Assembly (NCBI GenBank): GCA_002917775.1
Contig: KZ627160.1
Coordinates: 132,917 to 196,916 of the forward strand
DNA from: Glaciozyma antarctica PI12
Taxonomy: Eukaryota; Basidiomycota; Microbotryomycetes; Kriegeriales; Camptobasidiaceae
Reading direction: 5' to 3'
Length of the DNA stretch: 64,000 nt
In this document: positions 33,475 to 43,600 of the stretch, piece by piece
Numbering within the stretch: position 1 is the first letter of the stretch
How the letters are laid out: the number at the start of each line of letters is the position of its first letter
Program-made: the position numbers and the translations under genes
Notes under the pieces: model-generated
What the model was told of the DNA's origin: nothing
Seen by the model: only the letters and a program-made list of their open reading frames with translations
The model's database searches: none

Positions 33475-33733
33475 GGCGTCGATGAGAGCGGGGCGCGAGA
33501 GTTGGGGAAGGAGGGAAGGAGAGGCGACTTGGTGGGGAGGGCTGGTGCGCGCGCCGAGTGTGCGGGACTAAGGTGTGCTGCTGGGTGGCTAGTTAAGCAA
33601 GGCGAGTTCCGGCTGCAGAAACCAAGGTCACTGGGAGAGACAGCGGAGGGAGAAGCAAAGAGCCCGCCAACAAAAGACGCGAAGGCACCTCTCACCTGTT
33701 CCCTTTCTTCGTCTTCCCTCCGCACCCAAACTG
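33475..33733. promoter_or_regulatory. Shared divergent promoter of H and I
   Basis: 259 bases between two start codons of sister genes pointing away from each other. No motif was recognised, but the arrangement implies co-regulation if both are expressed. Confidence 0.6.
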
Positions 33734-36700
33734 ATGGCAGGAGGATTCAGCAAACCGCGTGACAAGGTGCAGGTCAACCAGAAGGCGCGTCTCGAAGGAC
33801 GGCGGGAGGAGCGCCAGCTCGAAGAGGCTCTGGCGCTAATAGCAAAGCTCGAACAGCAAGTCGTCGACGCGAAGAAGGACAAGGGCAAGGGAGAGGCTCG
33901 AGGGGGCAAGGGGGGAGCACAAGATCTTGGAGAAGGAGCTCAAGGAGGAGAGGAGGAAGGTGAGTCTATCTCTATCTGCGGGGATCCCTAGAGGAAGGCT
34001 GGTTGGGAGCTCGGAGGGCAGGAGCTGACAGGCGTGCTGAAGATCGTTCGACTCGAAGAGGAGCTAGCGGCGGTTAAGATCTTGCAGGAGCCTCAAGGGA
34101 GGCCCGACGAGCATCGACCTGGGGCGGTGGTGCAGGGCCGCTCCGAGCAGCAGGCGAAGCTCGACGAGCTCGTCCAGCTCACGCAACGCCAGAAAGTCGA
34201 GCTCGAAGCTTCGAACGCGAAAGCTGTGCAACTTCAGCAACGTCTGGAGACCGAGGCGAGGCAGCGGGCGGTCCCCAGCACAGCGCCGACCGCCCGCAAA
34301 GCCATGCTCGCGGAGACCGCCGTCGCCCCTCGTGGGAAGCCTGGGATCGACGAGGCGGCGAAGGACGCGATCAAGACGGTGGAGGAGCAGCTCGCCACGT
34401 CCAACACGAGTCTCGTCGCCGCGCAGAACGAAATCTTGGACTTCAAGGAGCGCGTCGCGTCGTGTGGCCTTCAGCTTTCGAAGCTCCAGGACGCTCCTAC
34501 TGGTTCTGAGACCGAAGCTTGGAGCGCTCAGCTCGAGCAAGATCTTGCCGCCGCCCTCAAGAAGGTCGCCGAGTTCGAGACGAACGCGAAGAAGGCCGCT
34601 CGCGACGCCAGCCGGTTCGAAAGGTGCGTGTCTTCTCTTTCGCGCACGCGCTGTGAGCTGAAGATTGTTGCACCAGGTTCAAGGATAGCAACACCACCCT
34701 TCGGAACGAGAACGCCGCCATTCGTACCGAGAACTCGGCCCTCACGCGCAGTCTGGCGAGGAAGAACGATCTCACTCTCACCCAAACCTCGTCTGCCGAC
34801 AACATCTCTACCGTTAAATCTGAGCTCGAAGCTCTTCGCGCTCAGGCGGCCAGATCGGACGCCAAGGTCGTCGAGCTGGAACACGCCCTCGCCACATCTG
34901 TCACCACGCCTGAAGGGTACGTCTCGACCTTCTCCCCGTTTCCTCCGAGCCTAACTGACGATCCTCTCGCACAGAGCCGACCAGCATCTCTCCTCTCTCG
35001 AAGACTCGCTCGAAGCCGCTCAGGCGGCACTTCAGCAAAAGAGCGAGGAAGTCGAGGACAAGTCGACGCAGCTCGTCGACCAGCTCGCCCTCGTCGCCTC
35101 TCTCCGCAAACAACTCCGCGCCGTCAAAGTTGCCCTCGACCCCTCCGCCGCCGCCCTCATTCTCGATCCCCCAACGGTCGACGACCCCGTCGTCAAGGAT
35201 CCGGAACTCCAGTCTCTCGCCGTCCAGCTTCGGGACGCCCTCGCCATTTGTACCCAATCCGACTCTATCAACGTCGCCAACGCCGCTCTAAATGCCGAAC
35301 AGGAGGCCAATCTCACTATTATGAGAGGTCACCTCAGCAAGCAGACCGACGAAATCAACCTGTACGTCCCTCGCTTCTACTGCCCACATCCCAGCTGAAG
35401 GGACCACATAGGCTCCTCGACCACATACGTCCCGTTATCAGCATCCCGGAGGTCCTCGATATTCACCCAAGCGAACTCGTCTTCCTCCGTGCCTCGACCA
35501 ACGACCGCATCGCCTCGCTCGAATTCGCACTCGCCACTTCTTCCGCCCACGTCAACAGCCTCCTCGCCGAGATCGCAGAGAAAGATCGCAGGATTGTCGA
35601 GCTCGCCGCCGACGCGCCTCTGACGATGGTCAAGGAGACGTCGTCGGTGAAGCGGAGGAAGGAGGAGGTGCAGGAGCTCAAGGAGGAGCTGAAGAAGAGC
35701 GAGAGGAGGGTGGAGAATTTGGAGTGCCGGCTTGGGGAGGTGTCGAGGGAGAAGGACGCGATGATGATGATGGGTGGGGAGGGCAACGGCGATGAGGAGC
35801 CCGAGCAGTACGTTTCTTTCTTCCTTACTTTCGGGAAGTGGCCACTGATGGCTTGCTCCGCAGATACGCATCTCAAGTTGCTTCGCTCAGGCGCGCCCTC
35901 GAGGAAACTCGATCTCTGCACGTCGAAGCAGTCCAGGAGCTCGCGGCAAAGGAAGACGACTACCTCGATCAACTCAAGCGCAAGACGGCGACCAGCTCTC
36001 AACTCGAATCTCAGCTCGCCACCGCCAGCACGAGTCTTCTTGCCTCGAAGAAGCAGAACGCGGGCTTGGAGGAACGGCTCGCTTCGCTTGGTCAACAGCT
36101 TTCGGCGCTGAAAGCCGCTCCGCCGAAGCCTACCGCCGAGGCTAGGATCGCTCGACTCGAGCAGGAGCAAGCCGGCCTCGTCGCTCTCAACCCTCCCCCT
36201 GCCGTCGTCAAATCTCGCTCCGCCGCCAGCGAAGCTCACCTCGCTCACCTCGAACGTCAGCTCACTCAAAGCAAGAAGAACCTCGATCAGTGCGTATTTC
36301 TCTCTCCTCCCTCCCACGCACCGCTAACTTCCTCTGCCGCAGAGCTAAATCCGAGATCATCTCGCTCAAATCGACCCACAAAACCCACTCCGCCACCGCC
36401 TCGACTCCCACTCACGACCTCTCCTCCAAGACCGACGAGCTTGCCCGCGCCACCTCACGCATCACCGTCACCGACTCCGAACTCTCCAAATCCGCCGAGA
36501 GACATTCGGCGCTCCTCAACAAGAACTCGCTCCTCGAAGACCGAATCGCTGGGCTCGACGCCGTGTTGAGTTCACTCAGGTCTTCGAGTTCTGCAGCGGG
36601 AGGAGTGGTTGTGAAGGAGAAGGAGGATCGTACAGGGAGGGACGCGGAGCTGGAGGGGCTCAAGGTGGCGCTGGAGAAGGCGGAGCGGACGAGGGCGACA

Positions 36701-37071
36701 TTAGCGCAAACGATCGAGGAGGAGAGGGACCAATATCGAGTGCTCCGTGCTGCTCACATGGATCTAAGAGCGGGTGAGTCTTTAGCTCAGCGTCGTGTGC
36801 ACCGCTGATGTCTCCCGTCGCAGACGAATCACGATCTCGCCCTTCACCACTACCCACTCCTCCCCCTTCCTCCGTCGCCGACACATCAGCATTTTCCGAG
36901 CATTCAGATTTTGTCTTCCGGCAACTCGCATCGACAATCCAAGAGCTTCACAAGGTCAACACGGCTCTTCGTACCTCGAACTGTGCGTCGTCGTTCTCTT
37001 CGCAACCTGCTCCTCGCTGACCTTCCTTCGCAGCATTAATACTATTACGGCTTGTTGGGGTGGAGAATTAG
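33734..37071 (+). CDS. Coiled-coil family member I (near full length, one homopolymer frame discrepancy)
   Basis: ATG 33734: MAGGFSKPRDKVQVNQ, then LEGRREERQLEEALALIAKL. In exon 1 a run of six G (about 33914) puts the frame one base off: with five G it would read on as EHKILEKELKEERRK, the conserved end of exon 1, and join in phase to IVRLEEELAAVKILQEP. All later junctions checked are in phase: RFER|FKDSNTTLRNENAA, TPEG|ADQHLSSLEDSL, INL|LLDHIRPVISIPEV, EPEQ|YASQVASLRRALEE, LDQ|AKSEIISLKSTHKT. A Ser/Pro linker precedes AFSEHSDFVFRQLASTIQEL; the last intron splits T|CA and the end is LILLRLVGVEN, TAG at 37071. It has a run of ATG codons (MMMM) near 35761. As written the ORF stops at 33989, so this is either a one-base assembly error or a null allele. 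Confidence 0.65.
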
Positions 37072-37570
37072 TGCTGTAAAGTCACTCGAAAATCACGTTC
37101 GGCCGTCTGCTTTGGTCTGCGTGCAAACACGTCCTCCCTCGTTCCTCAGCTCCCGCGCCACCTAGAAGACTCTGCCCGCTTCTGTGCCTCGTTCGTCAGC
37201 GCAGCCTCTCCAGCTTTTTCTCCAGCCCTTCCGGATCCGAACGAAACCCCGCTGTTCTCGCGCAGAGTCGAAATTTGGCGCTGAGGCGTGCGAAGGTCGA
37301 CGGTGGTCGCGCCTGAAGACTCCCGCGCCGGTAGCCCGGAGTGAATTATCGAGTATTATCTGGACAGACAGCGACCGTCGGAGCCAGAGAGAACGTCGAT
37401 AGAGCAAGAGCGCAGGCGCGCAAGCAGATCGAAATCCCTCTCAAGTCCTCGGACTTCTGCAACATCATTCCAACATTCCTCTTCGCCACCTCCACGCAGC
37501 AAGTCTGAAACTCCTCTCTGAAACCCCGAACTTCTCGCATTGGCACCTGGCACCTCGTGCGCTACGCCGT
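37072..37570. other. Intergenic region, I stop to COX8 copy 1 stop
   Basis: 499 bases between convergent genes. The part 37394-37455 resembles 38270-38340 downstream of the second COX8 copy (shared GCGCAAGCAGATCGAA-like and CAAGTCCTCGG blocks), so it is duplicated 3' flank. No gene seen. Confidence 0.6.
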
Positions 37571-37981
37571 TCAAGTCTTGTGCCTGCTTTCGGCGTCAGC
37601 TTCGCCCCTTCCAACCCTTTCGAATGGAACGACGCACAGCTGCCACGCACACGCCAAGAACGGCGTACCGAAACCAATCCCCATGAACGACACCAACAGA
37701 ACGGTGAACATCCTCTTGCTGCTATAGTCTTCTCGCCGAGCAGGGGTCAGCGAAGCTCGCACGTCTCGAGTTTGGGAAGGCGGACCGAAAGGCATGTTCT
37801 GCGTGCGTTGACTTGTCAGTGGGAGTGGGGGCTTGGGGGGAGAGGGACGCACGGTGCCGACTTTGTTGACGGGGTGGAAGGGCTCGTAGTTCGATGGAAT
37901 GCCCGAAGCAGCGCGACGAGGGGCGGTCTTGAGAGCGCGACGGGCAGTGCGGAGGGTGTTGAGAGCTCGGAGGGAGGCCAT
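37571..37981 (-). CDS. COX8: Cytochrome c oxidase subunit VIIc (Cox8), copy 1
   Basis: Nuclear-encoded small subunit of respiratory complex IV, one transmembrane helix in the inner mitochondrial membrane. MASLRALNTLRTARRALKTA is an Arg-rich presequence; then YEPFHPVNKVGT, an intron, NMPF, an intron, DYSSKRMFTVLLVSF, MGIGFGTPFLACAWQL (the family N.PF ... GTPF...WQL pattern), an intron, and HKT before TGA at 37571. Spliced length is about 81 residues. All three introns (54, 57 and 54 bases) are multiples of three and free of in-frame stops, so the whole locus is also one open frame. The second intron has a weaker donor (GTCCGC) and an AAG acceptor, placed by alignment to copy 2. Confidence 0.85.
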   Translation of the reverse strand: MASLRALNTLRTARRALKTAPRRAASGIPSNYEPFHPVNKVGTVRPSPPKPPLPLTSQRTQNMPFGPPSQTRDVRASLTPARREDYSSKRMFTVLLVSFMGIGFGTPFLACAWQLCVVPFERVGRGEADAESRHKT

Positions 37982-38444
37982 GGTGTTCTGGAGGATCGAG
38001 TGTGGTGGAGGAGGCCAGGAGAGAGCGTCGACGGAAAACGCGGAGGCCGAGGAGTAGCTCGCAGAGCTCAGGTCGAGGTGGGCGCTTCCCCTCCTCCGTG
38101 CACCTCTTGGAGTCGAGTTGAGCGGATGTAATGCATTCCTCTACCGTCATCTACGTCCAGCAACGTTCTCTCGAGACGACGGAGAGGACGTGGCTCGCTA
38201 GCGAGCGATTCCCAAGCGCGACGGCGAAGGCTGCAACAGTTGCGAAGGCTGGGTGAGAAGCAGTTGTGATAGAGCAGAGAGCCAAAACAGAAGCGCAAGC
38301 AGATCGAAGCCCGCACAGCGACGTCCAAGTCCTCGGATCCCAAAACCCTCTTTCCAACACCTCTCGCCCAAACCCCCCTCCACCCTCCCAGGAAAACACA
38401 CTGAGCTAGCCCTCGCACACCTTTCCACACCCATCTCCACTCCC

Positions 38445-38864
38445 TCAAGAGGACTCGGCCTTCTTACTGCTTCCGACATTAGCCTCTCTCCTTCCGATCC
38501 ATCCTCGAACAAAAGGAACGTACAGCTGCCACGCGCACGCGACGAAAGGAACCGCCCATCCCAGGGTGATGAGGGAGACGAAGCCAACCGTGAACCGGGT
38601 GGTCTTGTTGTAGTCTGCCGTCAACAAGGGTCAGCGGGGTTCGTGGGTGCGGGGTCGAGAGGGCGCACCAAAGGGCATGTTCTGTGCGCTTCGTCAGTGA
38701 GAGTAGGAAGAGCTATGGAGGGAGGAACGCACGGAGCCGACTTCGTTGACGGGGTGGTGCGCAACGTAGCCCGTGGGGACGCCTGAGGCAGCGCGACGAG
38801 GGGCGGCCTGGAGGGCAGGGCGGGCGGCTGAGCGGAGAGTGTTGAGGGCGCGGAAGGAGGACAT
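38445..38864 (-). CDS. COX8: Cytochrome c oxidase subunit VIIc (Cox8), copy 2
   Basis: Sister of the gene 464 bases downstream. MSSFRALNTLRSAARPALQA presequence, YVAHHPVNEVGS, intron (51), NMPF, intron (54, GTGCGC...GGCAG), DYNKTTRFTVGFV, LGWAVPFVACAWQL, intron (57, with GCTAAT branch point), KKAESS, TGA at 38445; about 85 residues. Exon positions are identical to copy 1. The introns contain in-frame stops, unlike copy 1. Flanks are similar on both sides, so the pair arose by a tandem duplication of about 880 bases. The proteins have diverged clearly in the helix and C-terminus, as expected if the copies have separate uses. Confidence 0.88.
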
Positions 38865-39070
38865 GATAGTTGTTTGAAGTGTTGAGCGTGTGGTAGGAGG
38901 TCAAGAGAGGAGTCGAAGGCTTGGTCCGTGGAGAGCGCGGGCGAGAAGGACGGTTCCCGCGAATTCTGCGAAGAAGCGGCGGCTGCTTAGCCGCGAGTAC
39001 AACTGAGTAGGGGGAGATATCGTCGATCCAGTAGTGTCCGATGTGATGTTGTAAGGCGAAGAGTGACGAG

Positions 39071-40130
39071 CTAGGCGGCCGAAGCAAAGGAGGCTTCGTC
39101 GACGGATTCGACGACAACGGTCGGCGGGATAAGGTGTTGGCGGATCCACTCGCCGTTCAGCATGTCGCTTCCGTCGACTGCAAGGTACGAATCAGGTCCA
39201 CCCCGTGACCAAGGAAGGAGGAGAACTCACCTCGCTCCCTCGCAGCCGTCTCGTCGCGCTCAATCCCACTACTCAAGTGCACTACTGAAGAGGACCAGCC
39301 TCGCCGTCGAGCGCTCGCACTCTAACCACACTCGTTCGTCTAGCTCCATCGTCGCCCGCACCCAGGGCTCTTTATCGACGAGCGTGTAGAGGCCTTCGAT
39401 GATAATAATGCGATGGTGAGGCGTGATGGCAAAGGGCGAGGGTAAAGGGTCGCCCAGGGCGTGCGAGAAGGTCGGAAAAGGAATGGAGGGGAGGGAGGAG
39501 CGAAGGGACAAGACGAAGGAGGTGTACGAGTGGGCGTCAAACGTGAAGGCTGCACCCTGCGGAGGAAGCGTTAGCTGGAGCCCTCGCCTACGCCTCGAGA
39601 GAGGAGCGCACCCGCCGGCGCTTCGCCTCAGCTGGGTCCTGCAAGTTTTCCGTCAACTCCTATCGCTACGCTCCCGCAAGAGGAAGAGCACGCACCGGAA
39701 AGCCCTCGAGCTCTTGCTTCGTGCAGTGCCATCCATCCTGCCCCACACAAAGCGCAACCTGTTCCCGCACCTCCTTCTGCACCGCATTCAATGGTACTCC
39801 TCCTGCTTCCCACCCTGGTACCGCAACCACCTCCGTCTCGTCGAGGACGGTCGGTATCACATGAACGCCCAAGAGCTCGTTGATCCGGTCTGCGAGAGGG
39901 TAGCCGAGAGTCGATTTGCCTGAGCCGGGGACTCTGTGCGAGGGTTAGCTACGGAAGTAGAGAGCGGTGGGGAGAGCGGTCGCACCCTGCAACCCCAATG
40001 AGGATCCGGCGAGGCGCTTCGGTGCTGCACTCGTCGTCAGCGTTTCTTCAGCTGGAGATGGGCAGAGTAGATCCCACGCGTAGTAGAGGGCTAGGATGCG
40101 GTCGGCGAGGTCGTGGATGTTGGCGTCCAT
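39071..40130 (-). CDS. YFH7-like P-loop kinase (uridine kinase superfamily), with a frame break
   Basis: Predicted small-molecule kinase related to yeast Yfh7 and uridine kinases; substrate unknown. ATG at 40130: MDANIHDLADRILALYY, intron, ATEAPRRILIGVAG, intron completing the P-loop VAGVPGSGKSTLGYPLADRI, then VHVIPTVLDETEVVAVPGW, GQDGWHCTKQELEGFPDPAE, FDAHSYTSFVLSLRSSL, the HHRIIIIEGLYTLVDKEPW block (Walker B region) and ERVWLECERSTARL. The next residues VHLSSGIERDETAARER are in another frame; near 39290 a 10-base surplus (TTCAGTAGTG) with no intron logic separates them. The end is DMLNGEWIRQHLIPPTVVVE...EASFASAA, TAG at 39071. Start chosen because upstream in-frame sequence lacks ATG. Confidence 0.75.
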
Positions 40131-40375
40131 CGTCCACTGAGCTGGGTAGAGGGGTCGAGTCGGAGACGACGAGGACGCCTCGGGAGAACGACGGGGAGCG
40201 GGAGCTTGGGAGGTGGCCACGGTGTTCGGCTGGTTAACGTGGTTGCTGGGCGGTCTGCTTTGAGTGTGGGTGAGGAGCGGCAAGGTGGAAGGTGAAGGAA
40301 GGCTAGAGTCGGAGAGCGAGCTTGGTCTGCTCTTTCCCTTCTACCACGTCGTCGAACTGCTCGCTGCTGTACAAG

Positions 40376-41845
40376 ATGGTTGACTCTGCTTCGGGCGCTC
40401 TTTCATCCAGTACGGCAAGCCTCAGCCCCGCTCCACCGCCACCTTCGACGCCTCCTCTCGCTCAGGCAATGGAGCTGCTTGCGTTGTCTGAAGGAGGGTC
40501 CAACCTGGACGTCGAGGGGATTAGGTGTGCTCTGGTGCCCACGTGTAAGGAGCTCGATTCGGGGAGGGAGCGGCTTGTCGAGCTCGAGAAGCAGATGGCG
40601 GCTCCGTCCGAGGAGGCACCGTCTCCGAGGCAGGCTGAACGCACGGCGCGGCAGGCGCAGGAGCTCGCGTTCCATTAATTTTCGACATTATCGGTAGCTT
40701 GGACGGGGCGTATTAGGTACTGGGGCTTTCTGGAGCCTCCTCGGTGGACGCGGTTGACGAGCGATTCATCAAGGCAGCCGTGCGTGTCGTTCCCTGCTCC
40801 CTACGTACTGAAAAACTGACCTGCTGCGGTGGCAGTTTCCACAAAGCTCCGATTCGACCGACTCCTCGCGTAGCTCTCCGCGGCGAGATAAAGGAGCCGT
40901 CCTGACCATCGCCTCTCGGCGACCCGCCTGCGGCCTCGTGCTATTCGAAGGAAGGCGGCACCGCGCGCGGAGGCACCTCGCTCGTAGCCCTCCTCCATCC
41001 CGAGTATCGCGTCATGAGCTATGAGCTCTACTCGATTTTCTTCCTCGAAGCCGCCATGCACCTAACGAAGATCGATGTTGCCCTTGCAGACGGTTCGTTC
41101 AAGCGGTTGCAGACGGCCGTATTCGATCTTTTGGCGATGGGACCCGGCGGCGGCAAGGCTAGCGGCGCTGCTCGACGGCCGTAAGCTTCGGAGCCTCCGA
41201 CGAAGGGGAAAGAGCTTGATGCGGCACGCGCGACGATGAAGGGTCTTCGCGTCAAAAACGCTCTGCTGGAGGCTAAGCTTGGGGAGGCCGAGAAGCGTGC
41301 GAGTGCGAGCGTCGAAGAGAGCTCGCGCCTGGAGGAGCTGGAGGGGATGCTGGTGGAGGAGCGGGCGAGGGTGCGGTCTCTGGAGGAACGGCTTGGGAGC
41401 GTCGAGGAGGAAAGGCTGAGATCAGGACGGCCGGCGAGGCGGAGCGGGCGAGATTGCGAAGCGAGTTGGAGGATGTCTCAAGGGAGCTGCGTGCGAATAG
41501 TGCGTCGATTCTTCTTCTAGCACTGAGCTCATCGCTAACCCCGTTTTGCAGACAAACTGCCCGTCGCCATCACCACCCCGAAGCACGAAGCGAGTCCACC
41601 CTCACGCAGCAACACTAACTTTGTCGTCGCGCCTTTTGCCGAGCAAGTCAAGGTCCTCAACGCCGCGCTCCTACGCAAGACGGAAGAAAACAGTGAGTCG
41701 CTTGTTACACGTTTGACTCGAAGACGAGCTGACGGCGTCGGCAGCTGAGTTGCTGGTGCGGCTTGGAGCTGGAGACGTAGGGGGGGGGGGGACGGCGTGC
41801 TGTTCGAGGAGTTACTGCTGGCCATTCAAACGAGTCGACTGCTGA
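40376..41845 (+). pseudogene. Coiled-coil family member J (short type), degenerate
   Basis: MVDSASGALSSSTASLSPAP opens a Ser/Pro segment, then AMELLALSEGGSNLDVEGIR, RLVELEKQM and a stop at 40676. Nothing family-like is readable from about 40680 to 41200. It resumes KGLRVKNALLEAKLGEAEKR, RLEELEGMLVEERARVRSL, then a frame break near 41420 before GEAERARLRSELEDVSREL. The last exons are good: KLPVAITTPKHEASPPS, NFVVAPFAEQVKVLNAALL and, after the usual A|CT split intron, ELLVRLGAGDV. A run of 12 G at 41780-41791 follows. The cassette variant FAEQVK.LNAAL is shared with K and (less) L, marking a short subfamily. Confidence 0.55.
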
Positions 41846-41984
41846 ATGTTGAACTTCCATCGCTGAGCCGCTCAGCACGGCTGCTCGAGACTTACATACC
41901 AGCTCTGCAACTCGGCTCGATTACATCCTGCTCCCGCGGCCCTGCTCGCACCAGCCTCTCCCCTACGCTCCACACGTCCAAGCC

Positions 41985-43444
41985 TCACTCGTGCGCCTTC
42001 TTCCTGCCTCCATCACCCTTCTTGAACACCTCCTTTACGACATCCCTGATACCCAGATACCCACAACAAACCCAAATTGACCAAATGTCCGACGAGCTTG
42101 AAGAGCCCCGGATGATCCGACTCGCGCTCCGCCCTCCCCAGCGCCTCTTTCAGCGACTGCAAAACAGCGCTCTGCGTCCCCACGCTATCGCTCGCGTCCT
42201 CCATCGCTCCGTCCTCCGAATGCCCGACGAGAGCTTTGGTGAGCCCCGCAGCGAGGGGAGCGATGGAGGGATCGTCGAGTGCGCGGCGGAGGATATTGGT
42301 GACGAGGATGGTGGTGGGGGAGCTTTCGGACGTCGGTTCGTTGGAGAAGGAAGAAAAGCGGAAGAGGAGGGCGACGAATTTCTTGGCGGTCTCTTTGACG
42401 CCGTCGGGAGGTTGTCGAGGATGGAGGAGGATTCCGCTTCAGTGGAAGGTTCGGTGGGAGGTACGGTGAGAGGAGAGAGGTCTGGGGATGAGGAGAGGGA
42501 GTGAATTGTCGATCGGTAGGAGGGGGTCGGGAGTGAGAACGGAGGAGGTCCGGTTGCGAAGCCGTTCACGCTCGCTGCGAGGCGAGCTGGGTCGAGAAGC
42601 TCTTCGCCTGTTTTGGAATATTAGTATCGCCGTAATTAGCGAAGATGCGGCAGAACGAACCACGGTGCGTGCCCTCCCAAGTCCTTTCCATCGCCTCCGC
42701 GACCAACGCCAACCCAGCCATCGCGCCGAGCTGGTTCAGATTACCGATACTTCCCATCGTAGGAATCACAGCTGGCCTCCCGTGGTACGTAGCGACCTTG
42801 AAGTGGGGATTCCTCGGCGAGCTGAGATCGACAGAACCACATGCGAAGGCGTCGACGGACCAAAGTGCGAGGAAAGGGGTGCCGAAATGGTGATGGCGGA
42901 ACGGTACGTGAGGCTTGAAGTGGTTCTGCGCGTCGGAAGCTGTTAGGGAAACTTCTTTGCCAGCGAGAAGGGAGGCCCGTACGCCTCGCACAGCCATAGG
43001 CTCGACCTCGATCGTCGCCAAGTTGATCAAATGACCTGCCTTCCCTGGCATTCTCGCCACAAAGCACGGGGCATCCTCCGCGACTCTTGCTGACCAGAAC
43101 GCCCAAGATCCTCGCGCGCTTAGGAAGTCGTTAACGATGTCGAGGATGGGTTGAAGATGGGCGAGAAGGGCTGCCGGATTGTGAGGGAAGCGTTCAGGGT
43201 AGGTGGTGAGGGAGGAGAGCCGCGCTACATAGTGACGGTAGGCAGAGACGGCGCTGTCGGAGAGGGCGTCGCTTGTGTAGACAGTGAGGCGGTGGAAAAT
43301 GGCGGGAACAAGGCGTTCGTCAGTGAGCAGGCGATGTCCCTCCGACTCAAAGGCGAATGCGGCCGGCGCATACGCGTTAAGAGCAGGCGGAATCTGGGGT
43401 AAGAAGACGTGGGAGAGGTGAGCTGTGCGGTGATAGGCAGTCAT
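41985..43444 (-). CDS. Unrecognised protein, two exons, C-terminal frame breaks
   Basis: A long first exon from ATG 43444 (MTAYHRTAHLSHVFLPQIPP) contains GRPAVIPTMGSIGNLNQLGA and AEAMERTWEGTHR. An intron ending TACTAAT...AAACAG (about 42606-42658) joins to GEELLDPARLAASVNGFATG; reading through it instead would stop at 42566. A Ser/Pro/Thr region follows, then frame is lost at a C-run near 42412: ILDNLP continues as DGVKETAKKFVALLFRFSSF one base off. A helical region NILRRALDDPSIAPLAAGLT ... LKEALGRAERESDHPGLFKL is continuous to LVNLGLL, where a second one-base shift next to a TGGGTATC direct repeat (about 42050) leads to GIRDVVKEVFKKG and TGA at 41985. The C-terminal part looks like helical repeats. 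No family recognised; errors or decay both possible. Confidence 0.45.
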
Positions 43445-43600
43445 GGTAAGAGTAGGAGAGCAAGAGGAGAACTGTCCGAGGAAGCCGTGGTGTCCGGAGC
43501 TTTGGTCTCTTGGTTTCTCTTCCCGGCCGAACAAGGTCCAAGCAGGAAGCGAAAAGGCTGTTCGCGAACAGTAGCGGGGTGAGAGCAGTTTGTAGAGTCG

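Noticed and set aside
10264-37071. Coiled-coil cluster as a transposon family
   Set aside because: No transposase, integrase or reverse-transcriptase motifs and no terminal repeats around copies; multi-intron structure is retained, so they did not spread by retroposition.
41780-41791. Run of 12 G as a regulatory G-quadruplex
   Set aside because: Single homopolymer after the decayed end of J with no further G-tracts in register; more likely a slippage product or assembly weak spot.
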